From Candidatus Blautia intestinavium (GTDB lineage: Bacteria; Bacillota; Clostridia; Lachnospirales; Lachnospiraceae): a stretch of DNA of 40,452 nt. Positions 26,539 through 34,570 of this stretch are shown here, in pieces (position 1 is the stretch's first letter; each line of letters begins with the position of its first letter). Both the position numbers and the translations under genes were made by a program. The notes under the pieces are model-generated. The model was given only the letters and a program-made list of their open reading frames with translations. It was not told the origin of the DNA and searched no databases. The stretch lies in assembly GCA_019113745.1 (NCBI GenBank), contig DXGV01000060.1:1-40452 (forward strand). The letters are read 5' to 3'.

Positions 26539-27573
26539 ATGGCAGAAGAAAAGATCCGCCTGACGCAGATGTCGTCGTCCGCCGGGTGAGCGGCGAAAAT
26601 AGGTCCTGGGACCCTTGCCCAAGTTTTGGGCAAGCTGCCGAAATTTCAGGATCCCATGCTTTTGGTGGGAACCGAAACGTCGGATGACGCTGCCGTTTAC
26701 AAGATCAGCGAGGAACTGGCAGTCATCCAGACAGTAGATTTTTTTACTCCGGTGACGGACGATCCCTATCTGTTCGGACAGATCGCGGCGGCCAATGCCT
26801 TAAGCGACGTATACGCCATGGGAGGAGAGCCGAAGCTGGCTCTGAACCTTGCAGCCTTTCCAAACTGCCTGAATACAGAGATTCTGGGGGAAATCCTTAA
26901 AGGAGGGGCGGATAAGGTTATGGAGGCGGGAGCCGTCCTGGCCGGAGGCCATACTATCTCTGATAATGAACCGAAGTACGGCCTTTGTGTGACTGGTTTT
27001 GTACATCCGAAAAAAATGTGGAAAAACTGCGGCGCAGAGCCGGGGGATCTTCTGGTTCTGACAAAGCCTCTGGGAAGCGGAGTCCTCTCTACAGCCGAAA
27101 AAGGCGGGATCATCCGGGAAGCGGAGCATCTGGAAGCAGTAAAGACCATGACGACGCTGAATAAATATGCCGCGGAGCTGGCAAAGGAGTTTCAGGTACA
27201 CTGCTGCACAGATATCACCGGTTTCGGTCTGGCGGGACATGCCATGGAAATGGCGAAAGGAAGCAAAAAGACCTTTGTCATTTATGCAGAGAAACTTCCC
27301 GTACTTTCAGGAGCCCGGGAATATGCGGAAATGGGGCTGATACCTGCCGGGGCGTACAGGAACAGGGAGTTCCTGGAAAAAGATATGGAAAGCCGGATTT
27401 CCGGATGGAGGGAGGATCTTCTTTTTGATCCTCAGACATCGGGAGGACTGCTTCTGGCAATACCGACGGAGGATGCAGCGGGACTGATGGGCAGGCTTTC
27501 CGGACTGGAACTGCCTTCGGCAGTCGTCGGAGAGGTAACGGAGGAAAAAGGAAAATTCCTTATATTTGTATAA
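26539..27573 (+). CDS. selD: Selenide, water dikinase SelD (itself a selenoprotein)
   Basis: A 344-residue enzyme making selenophosphate from selenide and ATP. Reading from ATG 26539 (after GGGAGG), the in-frame UGA at 26587-26589 is residue 17, exactly where SelD proteins carry their catalytic Cys or Sec: SSAG-U-AAKIGPGTL. The usual cysteine two residues later is alanine here. Downstream are family segments VGTETSDDAAVY, ADPYLFG-like VTDDPYLFGQIAAANALSDV, GGHTI and TDITGFGLAGHAMEMA. A start at 26626 would remove the active site and is rejected. Because SelD needs selenium to be made, its expression should respond to selenium supply. Confidence 0.93.
26587..26634 (+). promoter_or_regulatory. 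Selenocysteine UGA codon and candidate SECIS region in selD
   Basis: After UGA (26587-26589), a short stem GGTC/GACC (26602-26613, loop CTGG) lies at the expected distance. A perfect nine-pair hairpin, CTTGCCCAA with TTGGGCAAG (26614-26634), lies just beyond. Which of the two, or a joined fold, is read by SelB is uncertain. Confidence 0.6.
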
Positions 27574-27671
27574 AAGGTATCCCTTTATTGCCGCAGCAAG
27601 TGCGGCAGGAGTGAGGAAATACCAAAGGTATCCCTTTATTGCCGCAGTAAATGCGGCAGGAGTGAGGAAAT
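27573..27671 (+). repeat. Duplicated selA leader: two 48-bp copies, each with a hairpin and ribosome binding site
   Basis: Copies at 27573-27620 and 27624-27671 are nearly identical. Each contains TGCCGCA/TGCGGCA with a five-base loop, then GGAGTGAGGAAAT. The loop differs (GCAAG versus GTAAA) but the stem is kept. Only the second copy ends in ATG (selA start); the first reads ATA. Copy one begins at the last base of selD. Confidence 0.8.
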
Positions 27672-29154
27672 GGATAAGAATTTGATTTTGAGAAAGTTAC
27701 CCAGAGTGGATGACCTTCTGAAAGAAGAAGGCGTCCGGGAACTCTGTATGATATACGGAAAAAAGGAAGTTCTCCGGGCAGTGCGGGAGGAACTGGACTG
27801 TCTGCGGCGGAAGATACTGTCTGAGCCATGGTCAAACGTTAGTAGAGATGAAGCTGGGGAAACGGCGGAATATGACGGCATGAAAAATCTTATCCCGTCC
27901 GGGCTGATTCCCTCTGCGGAGAAGATCGCGGAGCAGGCTGCTCTCCGTCTGGAGGAGGAATCACAGCTTTCTCTCAGGAGAGTATTTAACGCTACAGGAA
28001 TCATACTTCACACAAACCTGGGGCGCGCGCCATTAGGTAAAAAGCAGATGGCGGCGGTGCTGGATGCGATGAGCGGCTATTCCAATCTGGAATATAACCT
28101 TTCTGAAGGAAAGCGGGGAAAGCGGCAGGAGCATTATGCAAAACTGATCAGCCGGGTTACGGGGGCGGAGGCTGCTGTTGCCGTAAATAACAACGCGGCG
28201 GCGGTGACGCTGATTTTAAGCGCCCTTGCCAGAGGAAAAGAAGTGATCGTTTCCCGCGGGGAACTGATCGAGATCGGAGGCCGTTTCCGGATTCCGGAAG
28301 TTATGGAACAAAGCGGCGCCGTCCTGAAGGAGACAGGCTGTACAAACCGTACCAGGATCAGAGATTATGAAAAGGCTGTTACAGAGAATACAGGAGCTCT
28401 TCTTAAAGTTCATACCAGCAATTATAAAATACTGGGATTTACGGAAGAGGTTTCAGTGGAGGAACTGGCCGCTCTTGGGAAAAAATATCATATCCCGGTG
28501 ATCGTGGATCTGGGAAGCGGCGTTTTGACGGATCTGGAAAAATTCGGCCTTTCCCACGAACCTACGGTGCAGGAGATCCTTCAGAAAGGCGCGGATATTG
28601 TCTGCTTTTCCGGAGATAAGCTTCTGGGAGGACCACAGGCAGGAATAATCGCGGGGAAACAGTCATATATAAAAGAGATGGAGGAACATCCGCTTATGCG
28701 CGCCTTCCGTCTGGACAAGTGTACTATCGCCGCTCTGGCAGCTACTTTCCGGGAATGTCTGAACGAGGAAGAAGCCTGTGAAAATATTCCCGTATTAAAA
28801 ATGCTGTCCAGAAGCACAGATGAATTATGGGCCCAGGCCCAGGAAACCGCCTGGGAAATCTCCTCACGGAACCAGGAAAATACGGTTACGGTTGAAAAAA
28901 GCATCTCCATGCTTGGGGGAGGTTCCATGCCCCTGGAAGAAATCCCAAGCTGCGCGGTAGTGATAGAGCCGAAAGGGGAAAACGCAGAAGAGTTCGCACG
29001 CCGTCTGGCAGAGCTTCCTGTACCGATTATTGCACATATAAAAAACAACAGGGTAATTCTTGACATGCGGACAATATCCGAAGAAGAGCTGAATGATTTT
29101 AAATCTTATCTGGCGGGTGCCTGTGAGAATCGAACTCACCCAGGGCGCTGTTAA
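27670..29154 (+). CDS. selA: L-seryl-tRNA(Sec) selenium transferase SelA
   Basis: A 494-residue PLP enzyme converting seryl-tRNA(Sec) to selenocysteyl-tRNA(Sec). Family segments are clear: RVFNATGIILHTNLGRAPL, YSNLEYNLSEGKRG, VNNNAAAVTL, and the PLP lysine in FSGDKLLGGPQAG near residue 318. The ATG follows GGAGTGAGGAA of the second leader repeat. The last ~14 residues (LAGACENRTHPGRC) are encoded on the complement of the tRNA-Sec gene and look like a tRNA shadow, not conserved protein. The functional domain probably ends shortly before. Confidence 0.94.
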   Translation: MDKNLILRKLPRVDDLLKEEGVRELCMIYGKKEVLRAVREELDCLRRKILSEPWSNVSRDEAGETAEYDGMKNLIPSGLIPSAEKIAEQAALRLEEESQLSLRRVFNATGIILHTNLGRAPLGKKQMAAVLDAMSGYSNLEYNLSEGKRGKRQEHYAKLISRVTGAEAAVAVNNNAAAVTLILSALARGKEVIVSRGELIEIGGRFRIPEVMEQSGAVLKETGCTNRTRIRDYEKAVTENTGALLKVHTSNYKILGFTEEVSVEELAALGKKYHIPVIVDLGSGVLTDLEKFGLSHEPTVQEILQKGADIVCFSGDKLLGGPQAGIIAGKQSYIKEMEEHPLMRAFRLDKCTIAALAATFRECLNEEEACENIPVLKMLSRSTDELWAQAQETAWEISSRNQENTVTVEKSISMLGGGSMPLEEIPSCAVVIEPKGENAEEFARRLAELPVPIIAHIKNNRVILDMRTISEEELNDFKSYLAGACENRTHPGRC

Positions 29155-29208
29155 CGTCCAGCACAGGTTTTGAAGACCAGGGGGCACACCAGTTGCCCAT
29201 CGACACCC
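29111..29208 (-). tRNA. selC: tRNA-Sec (anticodon UCA)
   Basis: Read on the minus strand, a 98-nt tRNA begins GGGTGTC and ends GGCACCC-G-CCA, with CCA encoded. The D stem is GGGCA/TGCCC. The anticodon loop is CTTCAAA (UCA). A long variable arm pairs GTGCTG with CAGCGC. The T arm is GTGAG-TTCGATT-CTCAC. The long variable arm, UCA anticodon and size are diagnostic of tRNA-Sec. The anticodon stem (CTGGT/ACCTG) has one U-U mismatch. It overlaps the 3' end of selA by 44 bases in opposite orientation. Confidence 0.9.
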
Positions 29209-29218
29209 AAACGCTGTT

Positions 29219-29247
29219 ATTATAACAGAGAGAAAAAATGTTTTCAA
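29219..29247 (-). promoter_or_regulatory. Promoter of the tRNA-Sec gene
   Basis: On the minus strand, TTGAAA (29247-29242), a 17-base spacer and TATAAT (29224-29219), ending ten bases before the tRNA 5' end. This supports independent transcription of selC against selA. Confidence 0.7.
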
Positions 29248-29321
29248 TAGTTCCGGGAAAATTCTGCGCCGCATATCAGCTTGATCCGAGGATGGATCTG
29301 GAGAAAGGCAGGGACAAGTCT

Positions 29322-30095
29322 ATGAAAAAACAAACCGTACAGATTTTGAAGATAAAAAATGGAGAAATCTTTCCGACAGAGGACGAGGTGGCTGTGGAAA
29401 GGCATTTATCTGTGAAAATAAACGGGGAGAAAATGTTTTCCCTGAACTGTACGCCGGAGTTTCTGGAAGAACTGATCCTTGGGCGCCTGTACACCGAGGG
29501 TATGATACGGGATAAGAAACAGATAAAAAATATCCGGATTTTGCGGGACCAGGGGGAGATCCATGTTTCTCTGAGTAGTAAAATCACTTCTTTTTCCAGG
29601 GCCGGATGGGTATTCGCTTCTTCGGAACAAAAAGAGAGACGGGACAATGCTGTCCCGGAAAATGAAGAATCGGACGAAATGAAGCGCGGCAGAGAAATGT
29701 CAGAAATGTCCCGGCTTTTCCGGATGGCGGATGAAATTTTTGAAGATCCCGGGGAGCTTTTCCGTGATACGGGCTGCGCTCACTGTTGCTCTTTGTATCT
29801 TCATGGACAGATTGCCTGCCGGTTTGAGGACGTGGGCCGCCATAACGCGCTGGATAAAGCGGTTGGCTGGGCTCTGAAAAAGGGGCTGCCCCTTGAAGAG
29901 ACGGTTGTATTTACAAGCGGAAGGATATCCGGAGATTATCTGGCCAAGATTATCCGGGCAGGTATTTCCACCGTCGTTTCCAGAGCGGCCGTTACCGGGG
30001 AAGCTGTAAAGCTTGCCAAAAACCATGGCGTCGCCATGTACGGATTTGTGCGGAAAGGAAACGGCAACTGCTATTCCTTTTTGGGAAAAGTATGA
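29322..30095 (+). CDS. fdhD: Formate dehydrogenase accessory sulfurtransferase FdhD
   Basis: A 257-residue cytoplasmic protein that carries sulfur from a cysteine desulfurase to the molybdenum cofactor of formate dehydrogenase. Conserved parts are DTGCAHCCSLY (the CxxC carrying the sulfur), FEDVGRHNALDKAVG and FTSGRISGDYLAKIIRAG. ATG 29322 is chosen for length and alignment to the family. An in-frame ATG at 29292 and an upstream start at 29238 remain possible, but the latter would run into the selC promoter. It stands next to the sel genes, fitting the FdhF it serves. Confidence 0.9.
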   Translation: MKKQTVQILKIKNGEIFPTEDEVAVERHLSVKINGEKMFSLNCTPEFLEELILGRLYTEGMIRDKKQIKNIRILRDQGEIHVSLSSKITSFSRAGWVFASSEQKERRDNAVPENEESDEMKRGREMSEMSRLFRMADEIFEDPGELFRDTGCAHCCSLYLHGQIACRFEDVGRHNALDKAVGWALKKGLPLEETVVFTSGRISGDYLAKIIRAGISTVVSRAAVTGEAVKLAKNHGVAMYGFVRKGNGNCYSFLGKV

Positions 30096-30115
30096 TAAAA
30101 AATTAACAAAAAATA

Positions 30116-30144
30116 TTGTGCGCGAAACCAGAAAGTGTTATAAT
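30116..30144 (+). promoter_or_regulatory. Promoter of the formate/nitrite channel gene
   Basis: TTGTGC, a 17-base spacer and a perfect TATAAT, about 80 bases upstream of the TTG start. Confidence 0.6.
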
Positions 30145-30223
30145 CTTAACAATCGTTGATTTATGTGCATCATTTCAGCAGCTACTGCACCGCGTCTGGC
30201 ATAGTTCCAGGAGGTGTTTGACT

Positions 30224-30982
30224 TTGAATTATGAAGATGTACAGAAGATCTCAAATGCGGCGGCAGGAAAGGCAGGCCTTTTGGCGTCCAACGCCGGAAA
30301 ATATTTTGTAAGAGCGGTGATGGCGGGATTCTTCATTGGTGTTGCGATGATTTTTTCCAATGTGGTGGGAAATGTTTTCTCTTCCAATGAGCTCCCTGCC
30401 TGGGGCAAGTTTTTAAGCGCCGTTGTTTTTTCCATTGCCGTACTTCTGATTTCGCTTGTGGGAGGAGAGCTTTTTACCGGAAATAACCTGGTAATGGCGT
30501 TTGGTGCGTTTGATAAGAAAGTAGCATGGAAGGACGCAGGTAAGATCTGGATCGTCAGCTATATCGGAAACTTTGTTGGATGTGTGATCTTATCCCTGAT
30601 TTTCGTCTGGGCGGGTGCCTCCGGTACTCAGGATTATTTTGCCGGGATCATGGAGACGAAACTTTCCATTCCGGTAGGCCAGATGTTTTTCCGTGCAATT
30701 TTATGTAACTTCTTCGTCTGTCTCGGAGTACTCTGCGGCATTAAGCTGAAGAGCGAGGCGGCGAAATTTCTGATGATCGTCATGTGTATCTCAGGCTTTG
30801 TAATAAGCGGATTCGAGCACTGTATCGCAAATATGGCAATCTTTACGGTGGGCTTTGCGATGGTGCCGGGACTTTCCGCAGGAGCAATGCTGAAAAGTAT
30901 GCTTGTGGTCACCATTGGCAATATGGCAGGCGGCGCGCTGCTTCTTGCGTGGCCGCTGAGAAAGATGAGTGCAGATCAGTAA
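30224..30982 (+). CDS. Formate/nitrite transporter family channel (FocA/NirC)
   Basis: A 252-residue membrane protein with about six hydrophobic segments and FNT-family sequence: GGELFTGNNLVMAFG, the IGNFVGC helix, NFFVCLGVLCGIKLKS and GFEHCIANM with the channel histidine. The start is TTG at 30224, seven bases after AGGAGGTG; no better start exists upstream. Being beside fdhD and downstream of the HDCR genes, formate export or uptake is the likely role. Nitrite or hydrosulfide cannot be excluded from sequence. Confidence 0.88.
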   Translation: MNYEDVQKISNAAAGKAGLLASNAGKYFVRAVMAGFFIGVAMIFSNVVGNVFSSNELPAWGKFLSAVVFSIAVLLISLVGGELFTGNNLVMAFGAFDKKVAWKDAGKIWIVSYIGNFVGCVILSLIFVWAGASGTQDYFAGIMETKLSIPVGQMFFRAILCNFFVCLGVLCGIKLKSEAAKFLMIVMCISGFVISGFEHCIANMAIFTVGFAMVPGLSAGAMLKSMLVVTIGNMAGGALLLAWPLRKMSADQ

Positions 30983-30986
30983 GATT

Positions 30987-33041
30987 ATGACAAAAGCGTT
31001 ATACATAGCAGAGAAGCCCAGCGTGGCGCAGGAATTTGCAAAAGCATTAAAAATCAACGGGCAGAGAAAAGACGGATATCTGGAGTCGGAAGACAGTATA
31101 GTGACCTGGTGTGTAGGACACCTGGTCACTATGAGCTATCCGGAAAAATACGATGAAAAGTATAAAAGGTGGAGTTTCGATACCCTGCCTTTTTTGCCGC
31201 GCGAATTTAAATATGAAGTGATCCCCGGCGTACAGAAGCAGTTTCAGATCGTGAAGGGACTTCTGAACCGTCCCGATGTGGAGACAATCTACGTCTGTAC
31301 AGACTCCGGACGGGAAGGAGAATATATCTACCGTCTTGTAGCCCAGATGGCCGGGGTTAAAAATAAAAAACAGAAAAGAGTGTGGATCGATTCCCAGACA
31401 GAGGAAGAGATCCTGAGAGGAATCCGGGAGGCAAAGGATCTGTCCGCTTACGACAACCTTTCCGCTTCCGCTTATCTGCGCGCAAAGGAGGATTACCTTA
31501 TGGGAATCAATTTTTCCAGAGTCCTGACTTTGCGGTACGGAAACAGTGTTTCCAATTATTTAAGATCAAAATATCAGGCCATTTCCGTGGGAAGGGTGAT
31601 GACTTGTGTATTGGGAATGGTGGTGCGCAGAGAAAGAGAAATACGGTCTTTTGTAAAAACGCCTTTTTACCGGGTGCTGAGCAAAATTTCCCTGGAGGGA
31701 GAAAGCTTTGAGGGAGAGTGGAGAGCTGTGGAGGGAAGCCGGTATTTCCAGTCTCCCCGCTTATATAAGGAAAACGGATTTAAAGAGAAAAAGGACGCAG
31801 AAGAGCTGATCAGCATCCTCAGCGCCCAAACGCCTCTGAACTGCCGGGTGGAGAAGGTTGAACGAAAAAAAGAAAAGAAAAATCCGCCCCTTCTTTTTAA
31901 TCTGGCGGAGCTTCAGAACGTTTCATCCAGGCTCTTTAAGATCAGCCCGGACGAGACGTTGAAGATCGTCCAGGAGCTTTATGAAAAGAAACTGGTCACT
32001 TATCCAAGGACAGACGCCCGGGTATTGTCAGGCGCCGTGGCGAAGGAGATCTATAAAAATATTTCCGGACTGAAACGGTATTCCCAGACAGGGAACGCTG
32101 CGGAGGAGATCCTGGCGTCAGGTACTTATAAAACCATTGCAAAGACCCGCTATGTTAATGATAAACAGATCACGGACCATTACGCGATCATTCCCACAGG
32201 CCAGGGACTGAACGGGCTGCATACGCTTTCTCTTACTTCCCAGAGAGTGTACGAGACGATCGTCCGGCGTTTTTTGTGTATTTTTTATCCTCCTGCAGTT
32301 TACCAGAAGGTCAGTCTTGTGACATCTATGCAGAAGGAAGCCTTCTTTTCCTCTTTCCGGGTGCTACAGGACGAGGGATATCTGAAAATTGCCGCGAATT
32401 CCTTTTCTTCCCAGCGGATTTCGCAGACTGAGAAAAATACAGAACAGGAAGAGAGTAAAGAGATATCCTGCGGCGGGGCTCTTCTGGGAGCGTTGCAGAA
32501 GCTGAAAAAGAATGATATACTGACAGTAGACTCTCTGGATATCAAAGAGGGAGAAACTTCTCCGCCGAAGCGCTACAATTCCGGTTCTATGATACTTGCC
32601 ATGGAAAACGCGGGCCAACTGATCGAGGATGAGGAGCTGAGGGCCCAGATCAAGGGAAGCGGCATCGGGACAAGCGCCACAAGAGCGGAAATCCTGAAGA
32701 AGCTGTTTACCATTAAATATCTGTCTCTCAATAAAAAGACCCAGGTGATCACACCTACACTTCTGGGAGAAATGATTTTCGACGTGGTGAACTGCTCTAT
32801 CCGGCAGCTTTTGAATCCTGAACTTACGGCAAGCTGGGAGAAGGGCCTGACTTATGTGGCACAGGGCAGTATTACCTCTCAGGAATATATGGATAAGCTG
32901 GAGCGTTTTGTCCGCGTCCGTACAGAACAGGTGGAGAGAAGCAGCTATCAGTACGCCCTGCGGCAGTTTTTTGACGCTGCCGCCCAATATTATAAAAAGA
33001 AGCCAAAAGCTTCTGCAAAACAAGGAGGAAATGAAAAGTGA
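30987..33041 (+). CDS. topB: DNA topoisomerase III (type IA)
   Basis: A 684-residue type IA topoisomerase that relaxes and decatenates DNA through a tyrosyl-DNA link. The N-terminal TOPRIM domain begins ALYIAEKPSVAQEFAKAL and includes TDSGREGEYIYRL. The active-site tyrosine is near residue 339 in VTYPRTDARVLSG. No zinc-finger tail is present. ATG 30987 starts five bases after the channel gene stop and has only a weak ribosome site; GTG 30969 is an alternative overlapping the previous gene. Such genes can be chromosomal or part of conjugative elements, but no other transfer gene is near. Confidence 0.92.
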   Translation: MTKALYIAEKPSVAQEFAKALKINGQRKDGYLESEDSIVTWCVGHLVTMSYPEKYDEKYKRWSFDTLPFLPREFKYEVIPGVQKQFQIVKGLLNRPDVETIYVCTDSGREGEYIYRLVAQMAGVKNKKQKRVWIDSQTEEEILRGIREAKDLSAYDNLSASAYLRAKEDYLMGINFSRVLTLRYGNSVSNYLRSKYQAISVGRVMTCVLGMVVRREREIRSFVKTPFYRVLSKISLEGESFEGEWRAVEGSRYFQSPRLYKENGFKEKKDAEELISILSAQTPLNCRVEKVERKKEKKNPPLLFNLAELQNVSSRLFKISPDETLKIVQELYEKKLVTYPRTDARVLSGAVAKEIYKNISGLKRYSQTGNAAEEILASGTYKTIAKTRYVNDKQITDHYAIIPTGQGLNGLHTLSLTSQRVYETIVRRFLCIFYPPAVYQKVSLVTSMQKEAFFSSFRVLQDEGYLKIAANSFSSQRISQTEKNTEQEESKEISCGGALLGALQKLKKNDILTVDSLDIKEGETSPPKRYNSGSMILAMENAGQLIEDEELRAQIKGSGIGTSATRAEILKKLFTIKYLSLNKKTQVITPTLLGEMIFDVVNCSIRQLLNPELTASWEKGLTYVAQGSITSQEYMDKLERFVRVRTEQVERSSYQYALRQFFDAAAQYYKKKPKASAKQGGNEK

Positions 33042-33703
33042 AAGAGTTTGCCATTGAAAATATGCTGGATCTTAACGAGACGATCGCAAAAGAACTTTTT
33101 GAGGGCAAGGAGTATCCTTGGGAGGTTCTCCCGGAAATCGGCGCTTTTATAAAAAAACTGGGAGCGTCCCTTAGCCCGGAAGAGTATGAATATAGAGAAG
33201 GAGATATCTGGATCGCGAAATCTGCCAAAGTAGCGCCTACCGCCTGTATCAACGGGCCGGCTGTCATCGGGAAAAACGCAGAGATCCGCCATTGCGCCTT
33301 TATCCGCGGAAACGCTATTGTAGGAGAAGGTTCCGTTGTGGGAAATTCTACTGAACTGAAAAATGTAGTGCTGTTTAACAGCGTTCAGGTTCCTCATTAT
33401 AATTATGTGGGAGATTCCGTTCTGGGTTATAAATCCCATATGGGTGCAGGCTCTATCTGTTCCAATGTAAAATCAGACAAGAAGCTGGTAGTGGTAAAGA
33501 ACGGGGAGGAAAAGATTGAGACAGGACTGAAAAAATTCGGGGCTATGCTGGGAGATCATGTAGAGGTTGGCTGCGGCTCTGTTCTGAACCCCGGAACTGT
33601 TATCGGAAGGAACACCAATATTTATCCCCTTTCTCCGGTAAGGGGCTGCGTGCCGGCAGACAGTATCTACAAGAAGGCCGGAGAGATCGTAAAGAAAAAA
33701 TGA
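33038..33703 (+). CDS. Left-handed beta-helix (hexapeptide) protein, UDP-GlcNAc pyrophosphorylase-like
   Basis: A 221-residue protein. Residues ~65-205 are made of hexapeptide turns (for example INGPAVIGKNAEIRHCAFIRGNAIVGEGSVVGNS) typical of left-handed beta-helix acyl- or nucleotidyl-transferases. The N-terminal nucleotidyltransferase domain of GlmU is absent, so it is not a full GlmU. The start is GTG at 33038, eight bases after AAGGAGGA and four bases inside the topB end. The substrate is unknown. Confidence 0.8.
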   Translation: MKEFAIENMLDLNETIAKELFEGKEYPWEVLPEIGAFIKKLGASLSPEEYEYREGDIWIAKSAKVAPTACINGPAVIGKNAEIRHCAFIRGNAIVGEGSVVGNSTELKNVVLFNSVQVPHYNYVGDSVLGYKSHMGAGSICSNVKSDKKLVVVKNGEEKIETGLKKFGAMLGDHVEVGCGSVLNPGTVIGRNTNIYPLSPVRGCVPADSIYKKAGEIVKKK

Positions 33704-33733
33704 AATGCATGGAAATATCTGCGCCACCGCGTT

Positions 33734-34468
33734 TCAGAAAAGCAGGCGGCGCAGTATCACCAGGATGGTAATGTGAAGGGGATAGAATACATAGAAAAAA
33801 TATTTGGATATTTTTCCCTTCACAAAGCCACGTTTTCCATTGTACATATTAATTGGGAGAAAAGCAAAGCAGGCTTTCCACTCATAAGAAAGCCAGCAGC
33901 TTCCCACAATCGCCTGCATTGCCTTCTCTTCCCTGAGAAGATACATAAGTAAAAGAAAGACGTATCCTTTCCATCCATAATCCGCGTTCAGCTTTATGGA
34001 GATGAAAAGAAGGGCCAGAAGGCAGAGAAACTGTTTCCAGGAGACATCGCGGAAATGCTCGATGGCACAGAATCCAAGATATCCCAGAAACAATGTAAAA
34101 AATACATTCTGCTTTACATAAGTCCACGTATCTGTAAACATAAAGTTCCAGGGAATCTCTGAAATCAGTGCAAAAAGAAAAAGATTCCGTCCATATCTCC
34201 AGCGGTTCCGCGTATGAAGAAATCCCTCGATCAGCAGAAAACAGAAAATAGGAAAGGCGATCCTGCCGATATCACGACATAGCCGGTATGCACTGTAGCC
34301 CCTGTCCCCAATATAAAAAAGCGGCGTCATGGCCGGGGGATAAATGCTCAGAAGCACAGCCGCGGTGTGGTCGATCAGCATGGTGATAATGGCGATAAGT
34401 TTCAGTCCGCTTCCGCTTAAAACCTGAAAACGGGAGGGAAGAAAAGAAGGGGGAAGATGTTCCGTCAT
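33734..34468 (-). CDS. TraX-family membrane protein
   Basis: A 244-residue integral membrane protein with about seven hydrophobic segments. The N-terminal GSGLKLIAIITMLIDHTA and the FCFLLIEGFLHTRN segment are typical of the TraX family, first known for acetylation of F-pilin. Chromosomal copies in Firmicutes lack a pilin partner, so an acyltransferase role on another surface molecule is only a guess. ATG 34468 is preferred, with AAGGAG seven bases upstream on the minus strand. Confidence 0.82.
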   Translation of the reverse strand: MTEHLPPSFLPSRFQVLSGSGLKLIAIITMLIDHTAAVLLSIYPPAMTPLFYIGDRGYSAYRLCRDIGRIAFPIFCFLLIEGFLHTRNRWRYGRNLFLFALISEIPWNFMFTDTWTYVKQNVFFTLFLGYLGFCAIEHFRDVSWKQFLCLLALLFISIKLNADYGWKGYVFLLLMYLLREEKAMQAIVGSCWLSYEWKACFAFLPINMYNGKRGFVKGKISKYFFYVFYPLHITILVILRRLLF

Positions 34469-34517
34469 ATGAGTCTCCTTTTGTGTTTTTTTCCAGTTTA
34501 CCATATCTGCCCGGGGA

Positions 34518-34546
34518 TTGCCAGAACTCTTTTACTGTGATATATT
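34518..34546 (+). promoter_or_regulatory. Promoter of the esterase gene
   Basis: TTGCCA, a 17-base spacer and TATATT with TG one base upstream, about 25 bases before the esterase start. Confidence 0.6.
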
Positions 34547-34570
34547 AAAGTAAAAAAGGAGGGAGAGCCT

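Noticed and set aside
26626..27573. SelD starting at 26626
   Set aside because: It would remove the active-site loop; the upstream ATG with GGGAGG and in-frame UGA gives the full family N-terminus.
33719..33753. Terminator between the beta-helix gene and traX-like gene
   Set aside because: CTGCGCC and GGCGCAG could pair, but no T tract follows on either strand.
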